Shown here: piece after piece, positions 46,328 through 58,012 of the stretch
Position numbering within the stretch: the first letter of the stretch is position 1
Layout of the letters: each line of letters begins with the position of its first letter
Position numbers and translations under genes: made by a program
Notes under the pieces: generated by a model
What the model was told of the DNA's origin: nothing
The model's input: only the letters and a program-made list of their open reading frames with translations
The model's database searches: none
Assembly: GCA_014155875.1 (NCBI GenBank)
Contig: JACEFZ010026854.1
Location: 710,001-774,000, forward strand
Reading direction: 5' to 3'
DNA from: Cepaea nemoralis
Lineage: Eukaryota; Mollusca; Gastropoda; Stylommatophora; Helicidae
DNA length: 64,000 nucleotides

Positions 46328-46410
<83 letters not shown>
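46233..46410. repeat. (CAGA)n and (TA)n repeats with two GC-rich direct repeats ending in CTAG
   Basis: GAAGCCGGGCCGGGTCAG (46233-46250) and GAAGCTGGGCCGGGTCAG (46307-46324) flank (CAGA)n at 46250-46287. The second is followed by CTAGT and then (TA)n to 46410. The CTAG-T end beside GC-rich, foldable sequence resembles a Helitron 3' terminus, but I cannot establish a 5' end. Confidence 0.6.
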
Positions 46411-46411
<1 letters not shown>

Positions 46412-46715
46412 CATGTCCAGATAATATTATTGAATGTTCTGTTCCTATTAGAACAGTTAGTGACCATTACGCTGTATGCTGCACATGGTCAAAAACTGGG
46501 GTCAAACCTCCTAAAAATAAACATGTAAGCATCAAAATTAGAAATATTTAAGCGTTCAACCAAGAGTTATTTTTACAAGACTTAAAAATGTACAGTGCTT
46601 GATCACGCTTATCAACTTCCTGACCCGGACGATGCATTAGCTTTCGGGACAAAGACAGTCTACAGTGTGTTTGATAAACACGCCCCAGTCAAAGAAGTTC
46701 GTGTCAAGAATCAAT
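46411..46715 (+). pseudogene. LINE F endonuclease-to-linker fragment
   Basis: Matches 60140-60440 of the LINE F copy: DNIIECSVPIRTVSDHYAVC, KNKHVSIKIRN, then YQLPDPDDALAF and VYSVFDKHAPVKEVRVKNQ with one frame break. Joined on its left to the (TA)n tract. Confidence 0.85.
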
Positions 46716-46925
46716 AGATAGTTAGTTAGTTAGTCGCAGTTCCAACTTCACAGCAACGGGTCGTCCCCATTATGCTTCTTCCCTGTGCCGGTGAATATCA
46801 CACAAAATGCACTCCACTGCCCAATGTGAAAAGTGGAAAAGACAAGGAGTCTTGACAAACAACAGCCCGCACAGATACACTGCTGCATAATGCCGCCGCC
46901 AGAATAACGATGCACATGTTTTAGC

Positions 46926-46927
<2 letters not shown>

Positions 46928-46993
<66 letters not shown>

Positions 46994-47540
46994 TATCATC
47001 ATCATCATCATCATCATCATGTCCCGTGCCGATAAGAGTGGGCCTTCATGTTTCGCCATCTCACATGATCAAAAGAGTCGTAGATCAGCTCCTTGTTCTT
47101 GCCTCGACTATACCATGTGGCCAAGGCATCCAGGTATGTACTTCTCTGCGTTCTCCCTGTTCTCTTCCCCTCGATCTTGCCAGTTATCACCAAGTTCTCC
47201 AATTTATTTCTTCTCACGCGTGTCCAAATAAAAACTGTGACTGTCTTTGTCTGATTTCTTTAATCATTTTACTGTTTTCATGTGTTTATTGTAGGACTTG
47301 GCCATCGGTTTTCTGTCTGCCCATGGTATTTTTCGCATTCTCCTCAGAAACCACATTTCCACAGCCATCAGATGTTTGTTACCCTGCCCACGCATCACAT
47401 CCATAAAAAAGTAAAGGTTCTATGTAGCACTTCAACATTCTTGTTCTCTGTGCAAATGACATCTGTTTATTGGTCGGTATGTTTTCCATCTTGCAAATGG
47501 CTCCATACAGGTTTTCAAACTGAATAGCTTGACACAGACA
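46928..47540 (-). pseudogene. LINE C 3' part with (CAT)n tail
   Basis: An approximately 93-bp (CAT)n, i.e. (ATG)n in sense, at 46928-47020 is followed by GTCCCGTGCCGATAAGAGTG, the LINE C 3' end on the reverse strand. The frame 47217-47017 reads MRRNKLENLVITGKIEGKRT and STYLDALATW. Upstream fragments to about 47540 correspond to 5.6-5.85 kb of the longer copy. 5'-truncated. Confidence 0.85.
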
Positions 47541-48465
47541 GTAGATGCAGCCAGCTCATCATATTTGCTGTAATCCGTATTTTCTTCTTGTTGTCTTGCC
47601 AACTATTTCAGGAGCAGTTTAATACGGCGTATATTTAGGCTTGTAAATGTATATGACTTGTCCGGCTTCCTGTGTCTCAACCTATGAATGGGAAAGTTAA
47701 TTTTCAACGCACCATTATTTGCGTAATTGTTTACCACGTTTTAAAGATTATAATTCCTGAATGTGTTAGGAACATTACAAAAATAGTTTTAAACTGAGAA
47801 AATCAACAACAAATCTCAAGTAAGACACACATGTACACCTTATGCATTAGCATTTATTTAATGCACTATTCATCGACAATAACTGTTCAGGTGACGATGA
47901 CGACGGCGATGCTCGAGACATCCCTCAGTAATCAAAGAGTGTGAGGTCAAGACCCATCTGTCTGAGTCTCGTGCAAGGAATCAAAGGATTGGACCTGAAA
48001 TCAATCAACAGCAATGCAATATGTGAGGGTTTGTGTGTGTGTGTGTGTGGGGGGGGGGGGGATATTTACTAATGTTATGGGGATAAGTTAGCATCCTTTG
48101 TCGATCCACCCTTAAAAGAACACCCAGAATCATTTTAGGAAATTAACGCAAACCACATTACCGATGGAGAGGAAGTTCTATAACAATGTGGGACTAGCAT
48201 ATACCCAGGACTATGTGGACGTGGACAAAAGTTCTGCACTGTTTCTCTTTACTTTATCACAACAAACACATACCCGACTGAGAGGCCTAGGTCTTATATA
48301 TTAGGTCGTCAGTATTGACCAAACTGAAACCCTGTCACTAAACATATAGATATAAGCCGTTCATTCTAAAGTAGACTCATTCAACAAATCATCATCACAA
48401 GCTAATCCTTTGAAGAGCGTCGCTCTTATAACGGCTTATGACGTTCAATATGGCTAAAGTATGCT
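47541..48465. other. Unassigned sequence
   Basis: Contains (GT)n followed by a G run at 48030-48061. No recognised coding, SINE or LINE sequence elsewhere. Confidence 0.4.
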
Positions 48466-48690
48466 ACTGTTTAGGGGCTACACGACTTTCTCCGTAATTC
48501 CGTATCACTCTCGTGAGTAACGTGACGTGCGCTAGAATCGGTAGCGGTTCTCTCCGCACCGGTACTTACGGGGTATGTGAGCCGGTCGCTCAGAAAGCAA
48601 TGGCAAACTAGTGGGCGTAATCTTGCCAATAAATCAACAATCAGCTGAAAGATGTTGATGTTGACAGCGATGGCCTGTAAAGGATATGCG

Positions 48691-48739
<49 letters not shown>

Positions 48740-48740
48740 C
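48466..48740 (+). repeat. tRNA-derived SINE S2 with (AAC)n tail
   Basis: GCTCAGAAAGCAATGGCAAA and CTTGCCAATAAATCAAC, then CCTGTAAAGGATATGCG, match the S2 body at 40.5 kb. It ends in (AAC)n at 48689-48740. The long CAA/TTG frames over the tail are not genes. Confidence 0.75.
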
Positions 48741-48914
48741 AATGCTTCATCCAGCTTTAACCGCACTGGATGAATGGTCCTCATCATTCTTGATGGACAA
48801 ACAACTCATTTGTAAGAACCAGTTTTCTTCGATGTGGAGACCGTATCGACTGTCAGTAATTGTCTTCTTCTTGTGTCCAGGATATACCATGACATTTGCT
48901 GTAACACTTTAGAT
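48741..48914. other. Unassigned spacer with hAT target site
   Basis: Short stretch ending in CTTTAGAT (48907-48914), the left copy of the 8-bp hAT target duplication. Confidence 0.5.
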
Positions 48915-50875
48915 CAGGAGTGTCAAACTCAATCGCTCAGCGGGCCAAAACTCAAATAACACGTACGTTTGCGGGCCAGACAGGATAGGCATTCAGTAAG
49001 CCGGATATTAAACATTTTTTAAACATTAATATACATTAAAATTTAAAAAAAAGCTTTAATAATAAAAAATCATTGCTATACACATTTTTACTCAATGTCA
49101 CCTTGTCAGAGCGCGATGTTTGGCATCTTTTCTTGACTGCAAGTTGGTTTATGATAGGAGTAATGTTTTGTGTCATCGAAGATTCTCATGATGGACTGCA
49201 AGTGTTCATTAGTGAGACTACTACTGTGTGATATTTTGTTACTCTTCATCACAGAAAATAGCTGCTCACACAGATATGTGCTAGCAAACATGCTCAAAGT
49301 TCTAGCCGCATGTAGACGAAGCCGGGGCATCTCTTCAGGAATGAAACGAGTTAACTGTGCAGGCCCCACAGTGTCGTACTTTGCCTTTAGTGTCCCATTA
49401 CACTGCAGCTCTATTTACTCCATCTGCAAATTTACAGGTGCAGTTTCCACATCTATGGCAAATGGATTACGAAACAGCTCGAAATTACATTTCTGTGCTT
49501 CAAAGTCACTAAGGCGCAGTGCGAACTCGCCGCATAGTAAGCTAAGTTTTTCAGCAAAGTCTGCATTGGGAAACACCATAGCGTTGACTTGGTTTAACAT
49601 TGCCTGGCAACAAGAAAGTGAGACAGGTTGCATTGGTGCATTTGTGTCTCCCATAAGCGCAGCTTCACTTGAAATGCCTTCACTGCATCATGCATATCAG
49701 TGATAATTTGCTCCCATCCCTGGAGCTGCAGGTTCAAGTCGTTGAGATGAGTGATTATATCATCACAGAAACGTCAACTCACATTTCCACTTTTTATCAC
49801 GAAAAACTGTGGAATCTTTTCTTACTGTCCATAATTGACAGATTTCCTCGATCAACTGGAAAAATCTACTGAGACCTTATCCCCGACTTAGCCACCGCAC
49901 CTCTGTATGAGAAGGCATGTCACTGAACGCCGATTCTATTTCCTGCAAAAAAGACCGAAATTGACGGTGATTTAAAACTTTGTCTCTGATAAAGTTGACT
50001 GTTTGTGTTACAATGCTCATTACATCGTCCATGTTGAGAATTTTACCACAAAGCGATCCTTGGTGTATGATGCAGTGATATGCTACCAATTCACCAGTAC
50101 AGTTCTCCTGCATCTTTAGCCGCATCCTTCCAACTAGTCCACTTTCTTCGTCACACATCGCAGGTGCTCCATCTGTTGTCAGTCCAACGAGTTTGTCCCA
50201 AAGCAGGTTCATGTTGGTTAAACTTTGACATACGTTGTCAAAAATGTCTTCTCCTGTCGTTGTTCCATGCATGGATTTCATGTCCAATATTTCTTCAGAG
50301 ACATTCAAACTGGAGTCCACTCAACGGATGAAGATGGCGAGCTGTGCAGTGTCAGTCGTGCCATTACTTTCATCGACAGCAAGGGAGAATGCAACAAAGT
50401 CTTAGCCTTTTTTCGATCAGCTGTGTTTTCACATCAGTGGCCATCTCACAAACCCGACCAACAACAGGTATTTCTGCTGAAGCTTACTTTTGCAAACATC
50501 TGCTTTTTGTCTGAACACAAGACGTCACACACTTTCATCATGCAGCGCTTCAGAAATTCTCCTTCTGTAAATGGTCGGCCTGATTATGCGATCTCCTCTG
50601 ACACAATAAAACTCGTTTTGACTGCACCATCAGTTTGTGATTTTGCTTTGGTGAAAAACATCTGCTATGATGTTAGATGCCTCTTCAATTCTTCTACATT
50701 CTGTAGCTTCTGCTCTTAATTCAGGCTGTTGAACTTGTCTTGATGTTTAGTCTCCTACAAGAGACAACATTGCATGTTATAGACATATTTTCAAGCGAAC
50801 GAAAGAAGAAGAAGAAGAAGAAAGAAGAAGAAGAAGAAGAAGAAGAAGAAGAAGAAGAAGAAGAAGAAGAAGAAG

Positions 50876-50906
<31 letters not shown>

Positions 50907-51496
50907 CTCGTAGTGTCGTCCTAGATTAAATTCTTTGATCACAGCCAAGTTATCCCCTCAAATTAGACACACAGGTTTACCCGCCAATATCAGTAAACAT
51001 ATATTCAGCGTCCCAGCGGCTTTGAAAGGCTTTGTTTTCAGAATCATCTTTTCTCTTGGCCATTTTAAAGGCTAGCTTTGATTTTAAAAGATTGTGTATC
51101 TACCGACAGACGCTTAATTGATATCAGGTTAGCCGTAGAGGGAAAAAGTGATGTAATATCCGGGCATTACACTACTTTCATTTTTTATGCGCCAATCCAA
51201 AACGAGCTTCTGAACGTTGCGAGGTAATTATATAACGACGAACACTAACTCACTACACAACTTTTAATTTCGCTTATTCTGATCGAAGCGAGAACACTGC
51301 CAGGTAGCCTATCATTCGGAAGCCTGCTAATTAGGGAATTTGATTTGCACTTTATATCGTGACAATAAAAGCATATTTTTGCCTAAAATTCTCTCTAGTG
51401 CCGAATATATTTGTGCGTCGGTTGAGACCTCGCGGGCCTGATATGATTGTACGGAGGGCCATATGTAGCCCGCGAGCCTTGAGTTTGATACGTGTG
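48915..51496 (-). mobile_element. Complete hAT transposon (2582 bp) with 8-bp target duplication
   Basis: The left end CAGGAGTGTCAAACTCAA and inverted right end CACACGTATCAAACTCAA are terminal inverted repeats. Flanks are CTTTAGAT (48907-48914) and ATTTAGAT (51497-51504), a 7/8 match as expected for the 8-bp duplication of hAT elements. It carries a ZBED5/GTF2IRD2-like transposase on the reverse strand and a (GAA)n array (50806-50905) within its 5' half. Confidence 0.93.
49170..50970 (-). pseudogene. hAT transposase (ZBED5/GTF2IRD2-like), frame-broken
   Basis: From the right: VIKEFNLGRHYET (zinc finger end) at 50940-50900. The GAA array follows, then a degraded middle. The frame 50320-49877 has LNVSEEILDMKSMHGTTTGE, LVGLTTDGAPAMCDEESGLV (catalytic Asp region), VAYHCIIHQGSLCGK and LNHRQFRSFLQEIE, and MPSHTEVRWLSRG. 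Then MGDTNAPMQPVSLSCCQAML (49654). The frame 49369-49106 has STYLCEQLFSVMKSNKISHS and SLTNEHLQSIMRI, the C-terminal dimerisation domain with the catalytic Glu. Multiple frame breaks; not autonomous as it stands. Confidence 0.88.
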
Positions 51497-51579
51497 ATTT
51501 AGATGATGAGTCCGCATGTTTTTCTATAAACAAAACCAAACCAACAACAACATGTCCTGAAGCAGATTCCTGCGATGTG

Positions 51580-52620
51580 CCTGTCACATCTTGTAGGTCT
51601 GTGTGCCTGTGATGATATAGTGTCATCATATCTTGTAGGTCTGTGTGCCTGTGAATGTTATAGTGTCATCACATCTTGTAGGTCTGTGTGCCTGTGATGT
51701 ATATAGTGTCATCACATCTTGTAGGTCTGTGTGCCTGTGATGTTATAGGTTGTCATCACTATCTTGTAGGTCTGTGTGCCTGTGATGATATAGTGTCATC
51801 ACATCTTGTAGGTCTGTGTGCCTGTGATGATATAGTGTCATCACATCTTGTAGGTCTGTGTGCCTGTGATGTTATAGTGTCATCACATCTTGTAGGTCTG
51901 TGTGCCTGTGATGTTATAGTGTCATCATATCTTGTAGGTCTGTGTGCCTGTGATGTTATAGTGTCATCATATCTTGTAGGTCTGTGTGCCTGTGATGATA
52001 TAGTGTCATCACATCTTGTAGGTCTGTGTGCCTGTGATGTTATAGTGTCATCACATCTTGTAGGTCTGTGTGCCTGTGATGTTATAGTGTCATCACATCT
52101 TGTAGGTCTGTGTGCCTGTGATGTTATAGTGTCATCATATCTTGTAGGTCTGTGTGCCTGTGATGTTATAGTGTCATCATATCTTGTAGGTCTGTGTGCC
52201 TGTGATGTTATAGTGTCATCATATCTTGTAGGTCTGTGTGCCTGTGATGTTATAGTGTCATCATCATCTTGTAGGTCTGTGTGCCTGTGATGTTATAGTG
52301 TCATCACATCTTGTAGGTCTGTGTGCCTGTGATGTTATAGTGTCATCACATCTGTAGGTCTGTGTGCCTGTGATGTTATAGTGTCATCATATCTTGTAGG
52401 TCTGTGTGCCTGTGATGTTATAGTGTCATCATATCTTGTAGGTCTGTGTGCCTGTGATGTCATAGTGTCATCACATCTTGTAGGTCTGTGTACCTGTGAT
52501 GTGATAGCGTCATGACATATTGTGGAACTGTGTGCCTGTGATGTGATATCGTGACGACATCTTGTTTATCTGTGTGCCTGTGATGTTATAGAGTCGTCAC
52601 ACCTTGTAGGTCTGTGTGCA
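51580..52620. repeat. 42-bp minisatellite (about 25 copies)
   Basis: Unit TGTGTGCCTGTGATGTTATA then GTGTCATCACATCTTGTAGGTC (42 bp). Variants are ATC/ATA and GATGATA/GATGTTA. Since 42 is a multiple of 3, a frame (51688-52290) stays open with a 14-residue repeat VGLCACDVIVSSHL, but nothing else suggests coding. Edge units are degenerate (52500-52620). Confidence 0.95.
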
Positions 52621-52679
52621 GGGAGGAATTGGTGCTCAGTCGTTTGAAATATTGTCCATAGAACGTTCTTTTCTTTTTT

Positions 52680-53600
52680 AAAATTTCAGATAAAGAGTTT
52701 GATTTTCACTGTCTTGACAGATTGTATTAGGGTGTCTGTCCCTTTAGAGCTGTGTTTTGACGAGGGCTGCGTCATCTGCATATCTAAATTCTGGAATTCA
52801 GTTGACACAATTCTTTTGTTTTTCGCATATCCTTTATAATAAATCGCTGTCAACATCAGCGTTTTACCGCTGTCGTTGATTTCGTGGCAAGATTACGCTC
52901 AGTAGTTTGTCATTGCTTCTGAGCAGCCGGCTCACTTATCCCGTAAGTTAACAACGCGGCGAAAAACCGCTTCCAATTCTCGCGCGCTGCGTTACCCTAC
53001 GTGGATAAACTTGATTACGAAGAAAGTCGTTTATCACCTTGGCCAGGGATACTGACACCAATCACGATGAATAAACACTAATTGTCTCTGGTCTCATCAT
53101 GTTTGACATTTCTCATTGCATTTTCTATTTTAAAAAAAAAGTCGCTTAAATGTAGATAGGGTCGACTTCATTGCATCGGGTTTTATGCCATATGGCTCGG
53201 TCTCTTTCCGCAGCACGGAAAGCGTCGCACAAAGCACGAACTCCGTAGCTTTTAGCGACGACCCACATTTTCTATATCCCGCATTTTCTATATCTATGTT
53301 AAATATTTATAAGGATGTAAATACATCCTTGTCGTAAGCTCTTTTGCCCCTCAAACCTGTTTGATGCTTCATTGGCTACTCTGACAGCTAATTGTTGGTC
53401 ATGGCATAATGATTCAAATAATTGGGGAACACGTGCTAGAAGTCTCGTATCCCTCATGTTTCTCAAACAATTTCTAGTTGTGGCCATAGCCTTATGTTGT
53501 CTATGAAGCAAGTATAATGATCTCTGCTGCTACAAACTACGTCTTCTTTCCCTTTCTGCTATGACTCGTGTTTCTGTTATAATCAAGAAGGTGCAAACCA
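52680..53600 (-). pseudogene. RTE-like LINE fragment H interrupted by SINEs S1 and S2
   Basis: Reverse frame 53511-53299 reads LARVPQLFESLCHDQQLAVR and VANEASNRFEGQKSLRQGC, the RT region up to the G-x-RQGC motif. The continuation at 52800-52680 has YADDAALVKTQL-like sequence (RYADD box with a frame break). Between them on the reverse strand are an S1 body at 53176-53272 (CGGAAAGAGACCGAGCCATA) and an S2 body at 52842-53000. Confidence 0.7.
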
Positions 53601-54584
53601 AGAAGACTCACTGAAACGAGGGAAACTTTTCGGGACTGCCCCAATTTGGGATTTTGCTTTGGTGAAAAACATCTGCTATGATGTTAGATGCCTCTTCAAT
53701 TCTTCTACATTCTGTAGCTTGCTCTTAATCAGGCTGTTGAACTTGTCTTGATGGTTTAGTCTCCTACAAAGAGACAACATTGCTGTTATAGACATATTTT
53801 CAAGCGAACGAAAGAAGAAGAAGAAGAAGAAAAAGAAGAAGAAGAAGAAGAAGAAGGAAGAAGAAGAAGAAGAAGAAGAAGAAGAAAGAAGAAGAAGAAG
53901 AAGAGAAGAAGAAGTCTCGTAGTGTCGTCCTAGATTAAATTCTTTGATCACAGCCAAGTTATCCCCACAAATTAGACACACAGGTTACCCGCCAATATCA
54001 GTAAACATATATTCAGGCGTCCCAGCGGTTTGAAAGGCTTTGTTTTCAGATCATCTTTTCTCTTGCCATTTTAAAGGCTAGCTTTGATTTTAAAGATTGT
54101 GTATCTACCGACAGACGCTTAATTGCTATCAGGTAGCCGTAGAGGGAAAAAGTGATGTAATATCGGGGCATTACACTACTTTCATTTTTATGCGCCAATC
54201 CAAAACGAGCTTCTGAACGTTGCGAGGTAATTAATAACGACGAACACTAACTCACTACACAACTTTTAATTCGCTTATTCTGATCGAAGCGAGAACACGC
54301 CAGGTAGCCTATCATTCGGAAGCCTGCCTAATTCGGGATTTGATTTGCACTTTATATCGTGACAATAAAAGCATATTTTTGCCTAAAATTCTCTCTAGTG
54401 CCGAATATATTTGTGCGTCGGTTGAGACCTCGCGGGCCTGATATGATTGTACGGAGGGCCATATGTAGCCCGCGAGCCTTGAGTTTGATACGTGTGATTT
54501 AGATGATGAGTCCGCATGTTTTTCTATAAAAACAAAACCAAACCAACAACAACATGTCCTGAAGCAGATTCCTGCGATGTGCCT

Positions 54585-55631
54585 TCACATCTGTAGGTCT
54601 GTGTGCCTGTGATGATTATAGTGTCATCATATCTTGTAGGTCTGTGTGCCTGTGATGTTATAGTGTCATCACATCTTGTAGGTCTGTGTGACCTGTGATG
54701 ATTATAGTGTCATCACATCTTGTAGGTCTGTGTGCCTGTGATGTTATAGTGTCATCACATCTTGTAGGTCTGTGTGGCTGTGATGTTATAGTGTCATCAC
54801 ATCTTGTAGGTCTGTGTGCCTGTGATGTTATAGTGTCATCATATCTTGTAGGTCTGTGTGCCTGTGATGTTATAGTGTCATCACATCTTGTAGGTCTATG
54901 TGCATGTGATGTTATAGTGTCATCATATCTTGTAGGTCTGTGTGCCTGTGATGTTATAGTGTCATCACATCTTGTAAGTCTGTGTGCCTGTGATGTTATA
55001 GTGTTATCACATCTTGTAGGTCTGTGTGCTTGTGATGTTATAGTGTCATCACATCTTGTAGGTCTGTGTGCCTGTGATGTTATAGTGTCATCACATCTTG
55101 TAGGTCTGTGTGCCTGTGATGTTATAGTGTCATCATATCTTGTAGGTCTGTGTGCCTGTGATGTTATAGTGTCATCATATCTTGTTCCTGTATGTGTCGC
55201 TGTCTGACTGTGCTGTTTATAGTGTCATCATATCGTGTAGGTCTGTGTGCCTGTGATGTTTATAGTGTCATCACATCTTGTAGGTCTGTGTGCCGTGATG
55301 TTTATAGTGTCATCACATCTTGTAGGTCTGTGTGCTGTGATGTTATAGTGTCATCACATCTTGTAGGTCTGTGTGCCTGTGATGTTATAGTGTCATCACT
55401 ATCTTGTAGGTCTGTGTGCCTGTGATGTTATAGTGTCATCATATCTTGTAGGTCTGTGTGCCTGTGATGTCATAGTGTCATCACATCTTGTAGGTCTGTG
55501 TACCTGTGATGTGATAGCGTCATGACATATTGTGGAACTGTGTGCCTGTGATGTGATATCGTGACGACATCTTGTTTATCTGTGTGCCTGTGATGTTATA
55601 GAGTCGTCACACCTTGTAGGTCTGTGTGCAG
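54585..55631. repeat. 42-bp minisatellite, second array
   Basis: Same unit and same degenerate right edge as 51580-52620, about 25 copies, with extra small indels (for example TGTGTGACCTGTGATGATTA near 54690) that break the 14-residue frame in places. Confidence 0.95.
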
Positions 55632-55689
55632 GGAGGAATTGGTGCTCAGTCGTTTCCAATATTGTCCATAGAACGTTCTTTTCTTTTTT

Positions 55690-56600
55690 AAAATTTCAGA
55701 TAAAGAGTTTGATTTTCACTGTCTTGACAGATTGTATTAGGGTGTCTGTCCCTTTAGAGCTGTGTTTGACGAGGGCTGCGTCATCTGCATATCTAAATTC
55801 TGGAATTCAGTTGACACAATTCTTTTGTTTTTTCGCATATCCTTTATAATAAATCGCTGTCAACATCAGCGTTTTACCGCTGTCGTTGATTTCGTGGCAA
55901 GATTACGCTCAGTAGTTTGTCATTGCTTTCTGAGCAGCCGGCTCACTTATCCCGTAAGTTAACAACGCGGCGAAAACCGCTTCCAATTCTCGCGCGCTGC
56001 GTTACCCTACGTGGATAAACTTGATTACGAAGAAAGTCGTTTATCACTTTGGCCAGGGATACTGACACCAATCACGATGAATAAACACTAATTGTCTCTG
56101 GTCTCATCATGTTTGACATTTCTCATTGCATTTTCTATTTTTAAAAAAAAGTCGCTTAAATGTAGATAGGGTCGACTTCATTGCATCGGGTTTTATGTCA
56201 TATGGCTCGGTCTCTTTCCGCAGCACGGAAAGCGTCGCACAAAGCACGAACTCCGTAGCTTTTAGCGACGACCCACATTTTCTATATCCCGCATTTTCTA
56301 TATCTATGTTAAATATTTATAAGGATGTAAATACATCCTTGTCGTAAGCTCTTTTGCCCCTCAAACCTGTTTGATGCTTCATTGGCTACTCTGACAGCTA
56401 ATTGTTGGTCATGGCATAATGATTCAAATAATTGGGGAACACGTGCTAGAAGTCTCGTATCCCTCATGTTTCTCAACAATTTCTAGTTGTGGCCATAGCC
56501 TTACTGTTGTCTATGAAGCAAGTATAATGATCTCTGCTGCTACAACTACGTCTTCTTTCCCTTTCTGCTATGATTCTGTGTTTCTGTTATAAATCAAGAA
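55690..56600 (-). pseudogene. LINE H fragment with SINEs, second copy
   Basis: Duplicate of 52680-53600. The RT fragment is at 56520-56310, the S1 body at 56186-56283, the S2 body at 55850-56010 and the YADD-side fragment at 55800-55690. It differs mainly by 1-bp indels. Confidence 0.7.
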
Positions 56601-56660
56601 GGTGCAAACCAAGAAGACTCACTCGGAAACAGTGAGGAACACATTTTCTGGGACTGCCTC

Positions 56661-57290
56661 CAAGTAAGAGTTCTGGCACATGATTTCTCCTATTGTCACT
56701 TTTAGCATGGCAGCAAGTTGTTCTGAAACACAAGACATAATTGTTAGTAAACTTTGTGAATCAGTGTAGTGTTTAATTTAGATGAATCGCTTTTAAGTAT
56801 GACAAATAATGCGAGATCTTTAGTATGCTAGTATTGTTCTTATGCTTGCATGCGAGATGTGGACGTTCTAAAAGATACCTGATGGAAGTAGGATGTGGTG
56901 TCTACAGAAACTGTATTCATATAAGACGGTGAGCTGCTTAAAATTAGCTGACAGCAGAGAAGTATTTTCTAAGAAAAGTGCACATAATACAATACACTCA
57001 GTGACATAAAATGGAAGTCTTAACCGAAGAAGTGGAAGACTGTGGAATGTTTAGAGACATTTGATGTATACTGTCACGATTCAGGAGGAAATCTGCGAGA
57101 ACAGAAAACTTTGTGACAGATGACTAACTGAATGTTGTGGCGAAATACGAAAACAACATAGATTTGAACCGAGACTATAGGAATTGTTTGTATGAACGAC
57201 TATACAGACGGTGGTTACAACATGTACAGCAGTCTTAGTTGCATGAAGTTATACTGCAGATAACGCGATTGCGAACAAACCAAAGCAATA
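56661..57290. other. Unassigned sequence
   Basis: No recognised feature between the end of the 3.0-kb duplication and the GA array. Could be host intron. Confidence 0.4.
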
Positions 57291-57322
57291 TTGAATGATC
57301 GAAAAAGAAGAAGAAGATACAG

Positions 57323-57324
<2 letters not shown>

Positions 57325-57391
<67 letters not shown>

Positions 57392-57420
57392 AGAGATAGA
57401 GAGAGATAGAGATAGAAAGA

Positions 57421-57452
<32 letters not shown>

Positions 57453-57501
57453 AGAGAGAGAGAGAGAAGAGAGATAGAGAGAGAGAGAAAGAGAGATAGA
57501 T

Positions 57502-57546
<45 letters not shown>
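57325..57546. repeat. (GA)n microsatellite with GATA/GAAA interruptions
   Basis: About 220 bp of GA dinucleotides with occasional AGATAGAG and GAGAAAGAG interruptions. Leu/Ser-rich and Arg/Glu-rich frames here are artefacts. Confidence 0.97.
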
Positions 57547-57548
<2 letters not shown>

Positions 57549-58012
57549 AGAGAAGAACAAAAGAAGACACACGTTTTCGCTGACCAAACTGCATACGCTG
57601 ACAATTACTGAGAGTATTGCGTCATCTGCGTGTATTTTCCTAAATCCCTGAAACACATGTATTTTAACCGGGTAAGATTGACAGTCTTTCAGACTCTAAT
57701 AGTGAAAACCCCCCAAGATGTCTGTATTGACGAGCTAGAGCACTAACCAAGACACAATATTAGCAAAATCATCGTTACGCCAAGAGTGTCTAGATTCGAC
57801 ATGAATAATATTATGGAAAAGACCAATGTCGATGCCTATTGCTGTCCCTAAACTTAGGCTGAATGTGACTATGTAACTGTTAATATTGTAATTATTATGT
57901 GTTGTTATCTAAAAATTCTAATTTTCTTGCTCAGACTGCAGCAGTTATTTCCTAAGATATACGTAGCAGGAATTATATAGCCTTTTTCAATCTTTCAATA
58001 TTTCAATCTTTG
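57547..58012. other. Unassigned sequence
   Basis: No recognised coding or repeat feature. Confidence 0.4.

Larger units (their letters stand above)
50639..53651. repeat. 3.0-kb tandem duplication, copy 1
   Basis: Runs from GATTTTGCTTTGGTGAAAAA inside the hAT to GGGACTGCCCCAATTTGG. It includes the hAT 5' part, the GAA array, the hAT right end, the 42-bp minisatellite, a LINE fragment and two SINEs. The whole block recurs at once downstream at 53652, period about 3013 bp. Confidence 0.95.
53652..56660. repeat. 3.0-kb tandem duplication, copy 2 (error-like differences)
   Basis: Same order as 50639-53651: partial hAT 5' end (zinc finger frame 53981-53676, GAA array 53810-53915), hAT right terminus at about 54483-54498, minisatellite, LINE H, SINEs. 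Most differences from copy 1 are single-base indels in homopolymers (for example CGAAAAACCGC versus CGAAAACCGC). The hAT left half is absent because the copy starts inside the element. Confidence 0.93.

Noticed and set aside
49170..49703. 177-residue plus-strand frame
   Set aside because: Antisense shadow of the hAT transposase C-terminal domain.
51688..52290. 200-residue repeat protein
   Set aside because: Explained by a 42-bp minisatellite whose period is a multiple of three; broken in the duplicate array.
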